A stretch of 64,000 nt of DNA from Sungkyunkwania multivorans. GTDB lineage: Bacteria; Bacteroidota; Bacteroidia; Flavobacteriales; Flavobacteriaceae. The notes under the pieces were generated by a model. It saw only the letters and a list, made by a program, of their open reading frames with translations, was not told where the DNA came from and searched no databases. Below, piece by piece: positions 28,101-35,338 of the stretch (the stretch's first letter is position 1; every line of letters begins with the position of its first letter). The position numbers and the translations under genes are program-made. The stretch is from positions 248,001-312,000 of the forward strand of contig NZ_JBHTJH010000017.1 in assembly GCF_042675645.1 (NCBI RefSeq). Reading direction: 5' to 3'.

Positions 28101-28560
28101 ACAGAAGGTTTGAAACCGATCGCTGAACAGTCGTACTATAACTTGATCTTTCTTGATTGATAGCTGCCCGCGCATTTGGCATGTCTTCCTCAGCCCTTTT
28201 TTTATAGAAGGCGGTAAGATTTTGTATTTCCACAGTAAATGGAATACCTAATTTTTTGAGCTCCTTTAGCTCATTAGCTGGAAGCTCGAGCCTTAGATCG
28301 TCCTCCTCATAAATGGTACCGCAACTTAAGTCGATACCTATAGCTCGCAGATTTCGTAGGTCTGCTTCTGACGGATCATGGACAAGGATCCTTTTGGCGG
28401 CACCTTGGCCCTGTCCCTGTCCGTTGTTATTTCCATTTCCGTTTCCGTTTCCGTTTCCGTTCCCATTTCCTTGAGAAAAGCCATAGTTGGTACACAACAA
28501 AAATAATAGTAGGTACAAACTACGACCTGCAATTCTAGACAAATTTTTCATGATCTTCAT
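22150..28560 (-). CDS. giant secreted M14 zinc carboxypeptidase with FN3 array and T9SS tail
   Basis: This 2136-aa protein starts MKIMKN; ATG at 28551 is an alternative start. After the signal peptide comes a Gly-Asn/Gln repeat linker. The M14 domain has zinc ligands His259 and Glu262 (HSRE), His399 (TMSHSFANG) and catalytic Glu477 (TTPELGNSG). Downstream, in order, are an FN3, a cleaved-adhesin domain, FN3, a second adhesin domain, seven FN3 domains ending near residue 1950, a GEVED domain, and a T9SS type A tail ending in SRKFIKN. It removes C-terminal residues outside the cell. The FN3 array contains a recent tandem duplication. Among M14 enzymes it is unusually long because of these appended domains. 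Confidence 0.94.
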   Translation of the reverse strand: MKIMKNLSRIAGRSLYLLLFLLCTNYGFSQGNGNGNGNGNGNGNNNGQGQGQGAAKRILVHDPSEADLRNLRAIGIDLSCGTIYEEDDLRLELPANELKELKKLGIPFTVEIQNLTAFYKKRAEEDMPNARAAINQERSSYSTTVQRSVSNLLLNNYLQYDGCDEVNWAIPANFNLGSMGGCLTVSEVEAELDQMRSLFPNLISAKQNASPTGQLTYGNNLSSGANNWAGQTVYYVRITGDQASPEGSKPQILYTSMIHSREVSALMSNMYFMWYLLENYATDPIVKNIVDNNELYFIPVVNPDGLRWNETIAPGGGGMQRKNLRVNSGDSGSTSSSNSFRGVDLNRNFDYLWGSAGTGSSGTPSSDTYRGPSAFSEPESQILRDFVLARNFETCTMSHSFANGIPHPYGGNPTQASGREDEMHKWHEDMTRYNRFVYGATIFSAANGIADDWMVGGATDGNGSVGSGRNILATTPELGNSGFWPAPSEIVPIAKSAMRIFFMNAYYGGKYARLHDLTQSDINTLSSNLTFGIERLGQTASDFTLTVTPISSNITSITSPATQSGMSILEQRNVTASLILDAGISAGEKIEYNVKLSNGDNVVFYDANIEKYYQPALLLADDTDTSGLANWTASGGWVTTTSDTYTGSTAIKDGNAIPYANSASSTLTTSNTYDLSTASETIIQFYTKWDLERNFDFVEILGSADGTTWLPLCGIYNKPSATNNTNDAHSGKSGSSHIFQSGSSSGRVYDGDQMDKWVMEEIVIDATNNSFLQNATNARFRFRFASDANNRPESYSTTYEGFFIDDFKIINIQEPCVATTPTGLVASDVGINSATLSWNAVTGATYDVRYREVSAPTSSWTNIQLSTTSTIISGLNASTQYEAQVRSVCPNGSNSAYSTSVNFTTLDVSACSGINTFPYSESFESGIPLWINVTGDDIQWTRDSGGTPSNGTGPSTGQDGSFYLFTEASSNVTPVGNPTKVALLESPCIDLTANFDYFLDFGYHMLGTSMGTLEVLVSTDDGANYNPIWSQSGSLGNVWNQASLNLNAYRGSVIKLQFKGTTGTSWSSDMAIDNINILALTPDTTAPSAITDLAASNTTAFSTDLSWTAASDNVGVTEYDVYQNGTLLTTVTTNSLVVTGLTADTAYTFMVRAKDAAGNISADSNVLNITTQSPPPCSGISSYPYTESFENNFGVWTNDTGDDIQWTRDSGGTPSNGTGPTTGLNSAFYIYTEASGNGTGFPNKVALLNSPCVDLTTYSGATLEFGYHMQGTSMGTLQVLVSTDDGANYSALWSRTGSQGSAWNQASIDLASYVGSVIKLQMRGTTGSSWSSDIAIDNINITVSAVDTEAPSAPANLVASNIGETSADLSWDASTDNIGVTGYDVYQDGIFLATVTGTTYSVTGLSTGTSYAFTVQAKDAAGNLSAFSNTANVTTLIPDTEAPTAPTALTASNVTQTTVDLSWTASTDNIGVTGYDIYQDATLLTTVTTTTYTATGLSAATSYTFSVRAKDAAGNVSADSNLVNVTTPDTEAPSAPTNLTATNVTQTTLDLSWDASTDNVGVVDYDVYQGTTLLATVTGTTYSVTGLTASTNYDFTVRAKDAAGNVSADSNVVNVTTPSEPDTQAPTAPTALTASNVTQTTVDLSWTASTDNVGVTGYDIYQDATLLTTVTTTTYTATGLSAATSYTFSVRAKDAAGNVSADSNVVNVTTPDTEAPTAPTNLTATNVMQTTLDLSWDASTDNVGVVDYDVYQGTTLLATVTGTTYSVTGLTASTNYDFTVRAKDAAGNVSIDSNVANVTTLSPPDTEAPTAPTSLTASNVTQTTVDLAWNASTDNVGVTGYDVYQGATLLTTIPGTSYTVTGLTADTNYNFSVQARDAAGNISPSSNTVNVTTLENVLVYCNSSGSDVSFEYIDYVGIGGIDNPTGPNGGYADFTSQVGNLSYGTNAIILSVGFTGNSYNEFWRVWIDFNKNGIFDTAEQVVAGSTSSAGNLSYNFTVPTSAVAGNTRMRVSMQWNAAATACQNFQYGEVEDYTVNIGGSTSRGIASTVRIDGELGDESAIFDFTVYPNPVKEGFINIKMADERNANFSIMNYLGQRVLEGEVTNNRISIDALPAGVYIVTVDDTQRSISRKFIKN
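23162..24259 (-). repeat. tandem duplication of a two-FN3 unit (period about 549 bp)
   Basis: Two consecutive copies of a pair of FN3 domains (an ASNVTQTTVDLSWTAS type and an ATNVTQTTLDLSWDAS type) are nearly identical in protein and DNA. Matching points at 23162 and 23711 set the period at 549 bp. It is in frame with the M14 protease. Confidence 0.85.
28429..28470 (-). repeat. hexanucleotide tandem repeat in the M14 protease linker
   Basis: Repeats of a six-base unit (GGAAAC/GGAAAT on the coding strand) encode Gly-Asn repeats right after the signal peptide. Slippage by whole units would change linker length without a frameshift. Confidence 0.7.
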
Positions 28561-28683
28561 AGGTTAAATTGAGCAAATAAACTTTATCGGAAAAGATGGA
28601 TCATCTGTTCCCATGAAGCTATCAATCGTAATCTTTTGGGCGGGGGTATTTAAAGTAACTTGGGGTAATTACTTATTCAAACT

Positions 28684-28857
28684 ATGAATTCTATTGCTAA
28701 TAAGAATGCTAATTGTTGTGAAACGACCTCTTTATGTTATCAGCATGATCATACTTGTGGTGAGCTCGAATCATGCGACCGCAATACAAAGAATTTGATT
28801 TATAATGTGTTACGGGAAAGCCGTAGTATATCGCTGGCTACGGGTCGCTATAAATGA
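28684..28857 (+). CDS. possible 57-aa cysteine-rich small protein
   Basis: Within the 371-base gap between the M14 protease start and scoB there is an ATG-to-TGA frame of 57 codons on the plus strand. The product has five cysteines (residues 11, 12, 18, 25, 31) and two histidines clustered in the first 31 residues, a pattern compatible with a small metal-binding peptide. No promoter or family was recognised, so this may be a chance ORF. The rest of the gap holds the scoB terminator and otherwise no feature I can support. Confidence 0.25.
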   Translation: MNSIANKNANCCETTSLCYQHDHTCGELESCDRNTKNLIYNVLRESRSISLATGRYK

Positions 28858-28886
28858 TGATGAAATGACATAAAAAATAATGAAAA

Positions 28887-28909
28887 AAGCCGTTTAAAAT
28901 AAACGGCTT
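28887..28909 (-). terminator. terminator of the scoAB unit
   Basis: AAGCCGTTTA and TAAACGGCTT form a perfect 10-bp stem followed by a T run on the minus strand, 24 bases past the scoB stop. Confidence 0.85.
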
Positions 28910-28932
28910 CATGTCGTATATCGGACAACTTT

Positions 28933-29589
28933 TTAGATGCTCATCTCGGGAATCTCTCCTTGAATGATCAGATTGCCCTCCGTGGCATTCTTTATATCTT
29001 CGACTGAAACGCCTGGTGCACGTTCTAAGAGTTTGAATCCATCTCCTGTGACTTCTAGAACGGCAAGATTGGTGACAATTTTCTTCACACAACCTACACC
29101 CGTAAGCGGAAGCGAGCATCGTTTTAGTAGTTTGGAATCACCCCTTTTGTTGGTATGCATCATGGCTACGATGATATTCTCTGCGGAAGCTACAAGGTCC
29201 ATCGCGCCGCCCATACCTTTCACCATTTTGCCAGGGATCTTCCAATTTGCGATATCGCCATTTTCGGCCACCTCCATCGCTCCTAGGATGGTAAGGTCTA
29301 CATGTTGCCCTCGTATCATAGAGAAGCTCATGGCAGAGTCGAAGAATGACGCGCCTGGAAGCGTGGTGATGGTTTGTTTGCCCGCATTGATGATATCGGC
29401 ATCCTCTTCGCCTTCATAAGGAAAAGGCCCCATTCCCAGCACTCCATTTTCGCTTTGGAACTCTACTTGAATGTCCTCTCTAACGTAGTTGGCAACTAAG
29501 GTTGGGATTCCAATGCCAAGGTTTACATAGTAACCATCCTTTACTTCCTTGGCGATGCGTTGGGCTATTTGGTTCTTATCTAGACTCAT
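28933..29589 (-). CDS. scoB: 3-oxoacid CoA-transferase subunit B
   Basis: The 218-aa protein matches the B subunit of succinyl-CoA:3-ketoacid CoA-transferase. The family's SENG motif with the catalytic glutamate is at residues 46-49 (Glu47, QSENGVLGMGP), and the glycine-rich GIGIPT lies at 25-30. With ScoA it moves CoA between succinyl-CoA and acetoacetate for ketone-body or branched-chain amino acid use, in the cytoplasm. It is the downstream partner of scoA, but a roughly 0.5 kb insertion now separates the two, so its expression may no longer be tightly coupled. Confidence 0.95.
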   Translation of the reverse strand: MSLDKNQIAQRIAKEVKDGYYVNLGIGIPTLVANYVREDIQVEFQSENGVLGMGPFPYEGEEDADIINAGKQTITTLPGASFFDSAMSFSMIRGQHVDLTILGAMEVAENGDIANWKIPGKMVKGMGGAMDLVASAENIIVAMMHTNKRGDSKLLKRCSLPLTGVGCVKKIVTNLAVLEVTGDGFKLLERAPGVSVEDIKNATEGNLIIQGEIPEMSI

Positions 29590-29590
29590 A

Positions 29591-30088
29591 TTGATTTGAA
29601 AATTTGGTAATTTGAAAATCGGTTGATCAGGTAATTTGAAATTTTGAACATTGGATAATTTGAAAATACGGTAATTTGTTATTGCTCTTATTTCTTCTTC
29701 AATCGTTTCGTGCTTCCTATGATCTTAGAGATTATGTTGACAATGTCTTCTAGTTCTTTCAATAGCTCTTGATTTGGGTTTGGAAGTCGAGTTGATTCTT
29801 TGCAAAGTTTTAGCCAGTAATTTGTTTCATCGGCCTCCTTTGCTGCGATTTTAAACTTGTGAATAAAATCTGCCTTACTTTCGGCGTTCTGCGCCTCCCA
29901 AGAATTAGCGCCAATTGATGTTCCGCTTTTAAAAAACTGAGAAGCCAATTCATACTTCTCTTTTTTTCTCAGGAGTTCAGTAAACTCAATGACCTTTTAA
30001 GGAAAAATCAAATGTCTTTTGTACGATGATATTTTCTTTGTCATTTCTCAATCTTCAAATTTTCACATTGTTTAAATTTTCAAATCAA
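29591..30088 (-). mobile_element. putative small insertion with 15-bp inverted ends between scoA and scoB
   Basis: TTGATTTGAAAATTT at 29591-29605 and its exact reverse complement at 30074-30088 bound the region. The right arm overlaps the scoA stop codon and the left arm lies one base before the scoB ATG. Inside, AATTTGAAAAT-type motifs recur near both ends (29606, 29630, 29652, 29670 and 30055-30080), and the only gene is a four-helix-bundle protein. The gene pair is normally adjacent, so this looks inserted. No transposase is present, so mobility is inferred. Confidence 0.5.
29688..30051 (-). pseudogene. four-helix-bundle protein (S23/IVP family), frameshifted
   Basis: The intact frame from 29948 down to 29688 gives SQFFKSGTSIGANSWEAQNA and LKLCKE, typical of the family named after proteins encoded in 23S rRNA intervening sequences. 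Upstream, a frame opening at TTG 30049-30051 gives the expected N-terminus RNDKENIIVQKTFDFSLK. The two join in frame only if one A is removed from the run at 29995-29998, so a +1 frameshift (or a sequencing error in a homopolymer) breaks the gene. The role of the family is unclear; it commonly travels with small repeats. Confidence 0.7.
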
Positions 30089-30786
30089 ACTTTACTTCTA
30101 ACCGTTCGTTGTTCTATTCGCTTCTCATACTTCTCGCCTTGAAAGATCCGCTGCACGAATATCCCAGGGATATGAATTTGATTGGGATCCAAAGTACCCA
30201 GTGGCACAAGTTCTTCAACTTCGGCAACGGTGATCTTGGCAGCTCCACACATACATGGATTGAAGTTTCTTGCGGTTCCTCTGAAGATCAAATTTCCTGC
30301 TGCATCTCCTTTCCAAGCTTTCACAAATGCAAAGTCGGCATCAAAGGCATTTTCAAGCACATACATCTTGCCATTGAACTCGCGAGTCTCTTTTCCTTCG
30401 GCCACCTCTGTACCGTAACCTGCAGGCGTATAAAAAGCTGGAAAGCCAGCTTGGGCCGCTCTGCAACGTTCTGCCAACGTTCCTTGCGGAATCAACTCCA
30501 CCTCCAATTCGCCGCTGAGCATTTGTCTTTCAAATTCGTCATTCTCTCCGACATAGGAAGAGATCATCTTCTTTATCTGATGTTTTTGAAGTAACAACCC
30601 AAGGCCAAAATCATCCACTCCTGCGTTATTGGATATGCAGGTGACGTCTTTGACTCCAAGTCTTACTAGCTCGGCAATGGCATTTTCAGGAATGCCGCTA
30701 AGCCCAAAGCCTCCAAGCATAAAGGTCATACCACTTTCTACCCCGTTGAGTGCCTCGCGAACACCTGCTACTTTTTTGTTGATCAT
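30085..30786 (-). CDS. scoA: 3-oxoacid CoA-transferase subunit A
   Basis: The 233-aa A subunit of succinyl-CoA:3-ketoacid CoA-transferase starts MINKKVAGVREALNGV and has the CoA-binding glycine-rich GGFGLSGIPE at about residues 24-33. It pairs with ScoB downstream. The last codons run into the right inverted repeat of the insertion, whose sequence supplies the TGA stop. A near-consensus TAATTTTC lies just upstream of the start, but it is not a full match to the promoter element. Confidence 0.95.
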   Translation of the reverse strand: MINKKVAGVREALNGVESGMTFMLGGFGLSGIPENAIAELVRLGVKDVTCISNNAGVDDFGLGLLLQKHQIKKMISSYVGENDEFERQMLSGELEVELIPQGTLAERCRAAQAGFPAFYTPAGYGTEVAEGKETREFNGKMYVLENAFDADFAFVKAWKGDAAGNLIFRGTARNFNPCMCGAAKITVAEVEELVPLGTLDPNQIHIPGIFVQRIFQGEKYEKRIEQRTVRSKV

Positions 30787-30898
30787 CGGTATAAAATTTA
30801 TCCGAAAATTACGAAATTCTTAAAGATTAAGAGTTCATTTTATGAAAGATATAAGCTTCATTTTCTTCATGATTCCTATGGCCACATGTCAGTAATAA

Positions 30899-30922
30899 AA
30901 AAAGCGCCTCGCGGTGCTTTTT
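30899..30922 (-). terminator. terminator of the ricT-gldH-PBP1A cluster
   Basis: AAAAAGCGCC and GGTGCTTTTT pair (one G-T wobble) around a 4-base loop, 21 bases past the PBP1A stop, with A/T tracts on both sides. Confidence 0.75.
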
Positions 30923-30942
30923 CTATAATGTTATCATTCTTT

Positions 30943-33294
30943 TTAGAATCCCAGATCTTCGAGATCTTCATCCTGATTCTTAAAAAGATCTTCGAGTCCA
31001 TCTGAGGCCACGGCCCTACTGCAATCGACATTGATCTTCAGATTGTCCGGTTTTTCGAAATCTTCCTTGGAAATCTCTAAATCCTTATTCTCATAGCATT
31101 TTTTCATGTAAAGTGCCCAAATCGGCAGCGCCATCGACGCACCTTGCCCATAGGCGATACTTTTGAAATGTACTGCCCGGTCTTCACCTCCAACCCAGAC
31201 ACCGGTAACAAGATTAGGTACCATTCCCATGAACCAACCATCACTTTGATTCTGTGTGGTTCCGGTCTTTCCAGCGATCGGATTGTCGAACTGGTACGGA
31301 TAGCCTGTGACCACTTCTTTATAGACGATATCGTTCTTCTGACTCGCATGTCTCAATCGCATACCAGATCCGTGCTGGGTGACCCCCTGCATTAGATTTA
31401 CGGTAACATATGCAGCTTCCTTGCTAAGGACATCTTTGGTCTCTGGCGTAAACTCGTACAATATAGTACCATTCTTATCTTCGATTCGTGTGACCATTAC
31501 GGGTTTTTGATAGATTCCCTGATTTGCAAAGGTCCCGTAGGCGCCGACCATTTCGAAAAGGCTAATGCCAGGCGTTCCCAAAGCGATGGAGGGTACTGGT
31601 ATCAATTCCTCGCTAGTGATGCCCATATTTTGAGCCAAAGTGACCACTGGTTCGGGTCCTACTTGGTTCATCAGTTGTGCAGTAATGGTATTCACAGAAT
31701 TGGCCAATGCATTTTTAAGGGTTCGATATCCGCCATATTTCTCTCCAGAATTCTTAGGACACCAATCTTCCATATTTCCATACTTTCCAGCAGGGATACA
31801 TGTAAGTACATCCGGTAAAGAATCACAAGGCGAAAGTTTTAGCTGATCGATCGCAGTAGCATAAACGAACGGTTTGAATGTAGACCCGACCTGTCTTCGT
31901 CCTTGATGCACATGATCGTACTGAAAGTGTTTATAGTTATAACCTCCGACCCATGCTTTTACATGGCCTGTTTGAGGATCCATCGACATGAGCCCAGAAC
32001 GCAAGAAATGCTTGTGGTATCTGATCGAATCTCGCGGCGTCATAATGGTATCGATATCTCCTTTCCACGAGAAGACTTTCATTTCGGCCTTTTTCTCAAA
32101 AGAGGCATAGATCTCTTTTTCGGAGTAGCCCTCATTCTTCATATTTCTCCATCGATCCGATCTGCGCATCGCATCTTTCATGGTCTTTTCTATTTGTGCT
32201 CTCTCGAGGTCCACGAAAGGCGCCGTACGATTTCTTTTCTTTGTGTTTTGAACGAAGAACTCCGCTTGTAGCTTTTTCATATGCTCCTTCATTGCTTCCT
32301 CCGCATATTCTTGCATTCGACTGTCTATAGTAGCATAAATCTTAAGGCCGTCTCTGTAGATGTTATAATTCGTTCCATCTGGTTTTGGGTTTTTTTCGAT
32401 CCAATCCTTCACAAAGTCCTTGAGATACGCTCTAAAATAGGTCGCTAATCCGTCGCTATGTTCCTCTGGCGAAAAATTCAACTTTAAAGGCAATTGCTGC
32501 AAGGAATCTTTTTCCGCCTCCCCTAAGAGACCATTTTTATACATCTGTACAAAAACTTGATTTCTTCGTTGTTTGGATTTTTCAAAAGATATTTTTCTGT
32601 GCGGATTGTATTGTCTGGGATTTTTTAGCATAGCTACCAGTACCGCTGATTCTTCCAATTTTAGATCTTTTGGCTCTTTGCCAAAATATATTCTAGAGGC
32701 AGACCGAATACCATGGGCCTGAAAGAGAAAACCAAACTTGTTCAAATACATTGTAATGATCTCCTCTTTGGTATATTGTCGTTCCAAGCGTATGGCGATC
32801 ACCCATTCCTTTACCTTTTGAAGAACGCGTTCTGCTGAGTTTTGTGAGGCTTTTTTTGTGAATAGTAATTTGGCCAACTGTTGGGTAATGGTACTTGCTC
32901 CGCCTCCTTTTCCCATCTTGACCATCGCTCGAAGTGTTCCTCGCGCATCGATTCCTGAATGATCGTAATAGCGTTCATCTTCGGTTGCCACTAAGGCTTT
33001 GATCAGATTTTCTGGCAGATCATTGTAACTGATCGGCGTTCTATTCTCATTAAAGAACTTTCCCAGTGTCTTATTGTCGGAAGAGATGATCTCGGTTGCC
33101 AAATTGGTCTCTGGATTCTCCAATTCTTCAAATGTGGGCATTTCGCCTAGCCAACCCCATGAGGCCATCAGGAAAACAAGGGTCACCATTGCAAATCCGC
33201 TCGCAAACAAGATCCAAAACCACTTTATATACTTCCAATTATTCTGCGTTTCTTTTGCAGACATTCCTTTCTTTTTTGTCTTTTTTATCGCCAT
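30943..33294 (-). CDS. penicillin-binding protein 1A, bifunctional transglycosylase/transpeptidase
   Basis: The 783-aa class A PBP builds and crosslinks peptidoglycan at the outer face of the inner membrane. A basic cytoplasmic N-terminus and one membrane helix (about 26-46) are followed by the GT51 domain with catalytic Glu105 in ATEDERYYDH. The transpeptidase domain has the SxxK motif GSTFKPF (Ser471, Lys474), NSVNT and KTGTTQNQSDGW. The C-terminus is acidic (FKNQDEDLEDLGF). It lies 80 bases downstream of gldH on the same strand, the order commonly seen in flavobacteria. Confidence 0.95.
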   Translation of the reverse strand: MAIKKTKKKGMSAKETQNNWKYIKWFWILFASGFAMVTLVFLMASWGWLGEMPTFEELENPETNLATEIISSDNKTLGKFFNENRTPISYNDLPENLIKALVATEDERYYDHSGIDARGTLRAMVKMGKGGGASTITQQLAKLLFTKKASQNSAERVLQKVKEWVIAIRLERQYTKEEIITMYLNKFGFLFQAHGIRSASRIYFGKEPKDLKLEESAVLVAMLKNPRQYNPHRKISFEKSKQRRNQVFVQMYKNGLLGEAEKDSLQQLPLKLNFSPEEHSDGLATYFRAYLKDFVKDWIEKNPKPDGTNYNIYRDGLKIYATIDSRMQEYAEEAMKEHMKKLQAEFFVQNTKKRNRTAPFVDLERAQIEKTMKDAMRRSDRWRNMKNEGYSEKEIYASFEKKAEMKVFSWKGDIDTIMTPRDSIRYHKHFLRSGLMSMDPQTGHVKAWVGGYNYKHFQYDHVHQGRRQVGSTFKPFVYATAIDQLKLSPCDSLPDVLTCIPAGKYGNMEDWCPKNSGEKYGGYRTLKNALANSVNTITAQLMNQVGPEPVVTLAQNMGITSEELIPVPSIALGTPGISLFEMVGAYGTFANQGIYQKPVMVTRIEDKNGTILYEFTPETKDVLSKEAAYVTVNLMQGVTQHGSGMRLRHASQKNDIVYKEVVTGYPYQFDNPIAGKTGTTQNQSDGWFMGMVPNLVTGVWVGGEDRAVHFKSIAYGQGASMALPIWALYMKKCYENKDLEISKEDFEKPDNLKINVDCSRAVASDGLEDLFKNQDEDLEDLGF

Positions 33295-33374
33295 AAATGT
33301 AGGTTTATTCGATAATCTTTATTTCAACCTGACCGCTCTTATACGGGTTTTCGAGGGCATGCCCCGAAGTACGT

Positions 33375-33851
33375 TTATTTTTTTTCAATTCTGAAGCCAA
33401 TGTCCAATATTCCCGGCAACTTTTCGATGCCGGACACGTCGCCATTCTTTCGCATGGCATGTTTTATGGTCACGCTATAGTCCCCTTCTTCGGGAAAGGT
33501 GATATTTTCTTTATACCAGAGCTTGTTTTCCTTTACATCGGTGAACCCTTTACCAAGCCATTCGCCATCAGGTCTGGCCATTTCATATTCCAAAGTGTCG
33601 GTGATCACTTTCCCTTCGGGAAAATTCATCTCAATGATGAGAAAAATGTTGCTGAATGGAAAACTGTTGTCATTTCTGAGGTTTACGAACAGATCATATC
33701 TGTCGGATTCCACGGGTTGCTCGAACTTGAATGACACCTGTTCTTTGGCATCCCATCCATCGGAGAAGCTATGATACTCATCGTAGACCTGCTTCCCATC
33801 GCAGGAAATAAATAAAATGGCTATGGCCATCCATAGAAATGTCCTATTCAT
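33375..33851 (-). CDS. gldH: gliding motility lipoprotein GldH
   Basis: The 158-aa protein starts at ATG 33849-33851; a longer frame to 34079 only runs in an alternative frame through ricT and was not used. The N-terminus is a lipoprotein signal (LWMAIAILFISC, lipidated Cys17). The rest is a beta-rich domain of the GldH family, required with other Gld proteins for gliding and T9SS function in Flavobacterium johnsoniae. It overlaps the 3' end of ricT by 8 bases, so the two are translationally coupled, and PBP1A follows. Confidence 0.88.
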   Translation of the reverse strand: MNRTFLWMAIAILFISCDGKQVYDEYHSFSDGWDAKEQVSFKFEQPVESDRYDLFVNLRNDNSFPFSNIFLIIEMNFPEGKVITDTLEYEMARPDGEWLGKGFTDVKENKLWYKENITFPEEGDYSVTIKHAMRKNGDVSGIEKLPGILDIGFRIEKK

Positions 33852-35160
33852 TTTTATCTCCCTGTTGTCTGGCTTTATTTCTTCTTTGGTTTTTGTTAGG
33901 TCTTCGTTTCTTTTGATTGCCTCCGCCTTTCTGCTGCTTTTGTTGTTGATCCTTTGTTGCTCCGCTGCTTTCTTTTTGAGGTCGATTCCCTTTAGATTTT
34001 CCTCGCTGACCTTTTGTTGCCTGTTGTCCTCCTCTTCCTTGATTCTTTCTCCGGCTCTTTTTTCGTTTCGGACGATCAAATCGCGTAAGACTATCTTGTC
34101 CTACAACGTTCTCAAAGTCGATTTTGGTATCTTCCTCTAACTCTGAGGCATATTCTTCCAGGCTTGGCACAGGTTCATTTTTGGCATTAAGCTCTAAGAT
34201 CTCGTGAACATGAGAGGTCTTTAACTTGTACCAGTTCATCCATTCACCTTCGTAGGCGAACCACATCCATCCTTTAAAGATGTCGATCTTTTGGCATACT
34301 GCTTTTCCTTTTGCAGTCATCACCTTGGTATCTGCTTTTGGAAAAGATTTCAGCGCATCCAAGTAAGCATCCAACTCAAAATTGAGACAGCATTTTAGCT
34401 TTCCGCATTGACCTGCAAGCTTTTGAGGATTTAATGAAAGTTGCTGATATCGAGCTGCAGCCGTACTCACCGATCTGAAATCTGTAAGCCATGTAGAGCA
34501 ACACAGTTCTCTTCCGCATGAACCCACACCTCCCAATCTGGCAGCTTCCTGTCGGTATCCTATTTGCCGCATTTCGATACGAATATTGAAAGCCTTGGCC
34601 ATGTCTTTTATGAGTTGACGAAAATCGACACGCCCCTCGGCAGTATAGTAGAAGGTCGCCTTAGACCCGTCGCCTTGAAACTCGACATCAGAGATCTTCA
34701 TCTCCAATCCAAGCCGTATGGCCAGTTCCCTTGCACGTTTTTGAACTTCCGCTTCCTTATTTCTAGATGCCGACCATATTTCTACATCTCTTTGCGAGGC
34801 TTTTCGGTATATTTTCTTGATCTCGTCAGAGTCGAGCGATACTTTTTTGTGCTTCATTTGCACCTTTACCAACTCGCCCGTCAGTGTTACGATACCAACG
34901 TCGTGTCCTGGGGATGCCTCGGTAGCAACAACATCACCAATACTTAAGGATAAGTTCTCCGTATTTCTAAAAAACGCCTTTCTGCTATTTTTGAATCTTA
35001 CTTCGACGCAATCAAAAGGTTTTTGACCATTTGGCAATGCCATGTTTGATAACCAATCGAAAACTGTGAGTTTATTACATCCATCGGAGCCACAAGTGCC
35101 GTTATTCTTGCAACCTCTAGGTTGTCCGTCTTTACCTGTAGAACAACTGGTACATCCCAT
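33844..35160 (-). CDS. ricT: PSP1 domain protein (RicT-like)
   Basis: This 438-aa cytoplasmic protein has an N-terminal cysteine cluster (CTSCSTGKDGQPRGCKNNG), a PSP1 domain across roughly residues 60-280, and conserved cysteine pairs CGRELCC and CGKLKCC. RicT/YaaT of Bacillus belongs to an Fe-S complex that affects RNA processing and development; the role in Bacteroidetes is not established. The last ~90 residues are a low-complexity Lys/Arg/Gln/Gly tail (GRGGQQATKGQRGKSKG) that could bind RNA. It is the first gene of the ricT-gldH-PBP1A cluster. Confidence 0.85.
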   Translation of the reverse strand: MGCTSCSTGKDGQPRGCKNNGTCGSDGCNKLTVFDWLSNMALPNGQKPFDCVEVRFKNSRKAFFRNTENLSLSIGDVVATEASPGHDVGIVTLTGELVKVQMKHKKVSLDSDEIKKIYRKASQRDVEIWSASRNKEAEVQKRARELAIRLGLEMKISDVEFQGDGSKATFYYTAEGRVDFRQLIKDMAKAFNIRIEMRQIGYRQEAARLGGVGSCGRELCCSTWLTDFRSVSTAAARYQQLSLNPQKLAGQCGKLKCCLNFELDAYLDALKSFPKADTKVMTAKGKAVCQKIDIFKGWMWFAYEGEWMNWYKLKTSHVHEILELNAKNEPVPSLEEYASELEEDTKIDFENVVGQDSLTRFDRPKRKKSRRKNQGRGGQQATKGQRGKSKGNRPQKESSGATKDQQQKQQKGGGNQKKRRPNKNQRRNKARQQGDKNE

Positions 35161-35308
35161 TCTTATTATATATAGTGGAACATCGACCTATCTGAATAGT
35201 TGATCTTGTCGATGGTTGTATCCGTTAATAACCATTAATACAATTTGGTAAATATACTATTTAATAGGGGTAAATTAAAATATTGTTTTGGACAATAGGC
35301 ATAAAAAA

Positions 35309-35328
35309 AACCACCTTTGCAGGTGGTT
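35309..35328 (-). terminator. terminator of trhO
   Basis: AACCACCT and AGGTGGTT form an 8-bp stem with a 4-base loop and an eight-T run on the minus strand, 11 bases past the trhO stop. Confidence 0.85.
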
Positions 35329-35338
35329 GAAACTATGA

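Noticed and set aside
33852..34079. Longer start for gldH
   Set aside because: The extra 76 residues are a shifted-frame reading of the ricT tail; the lipoprotein signal starts at 33851.
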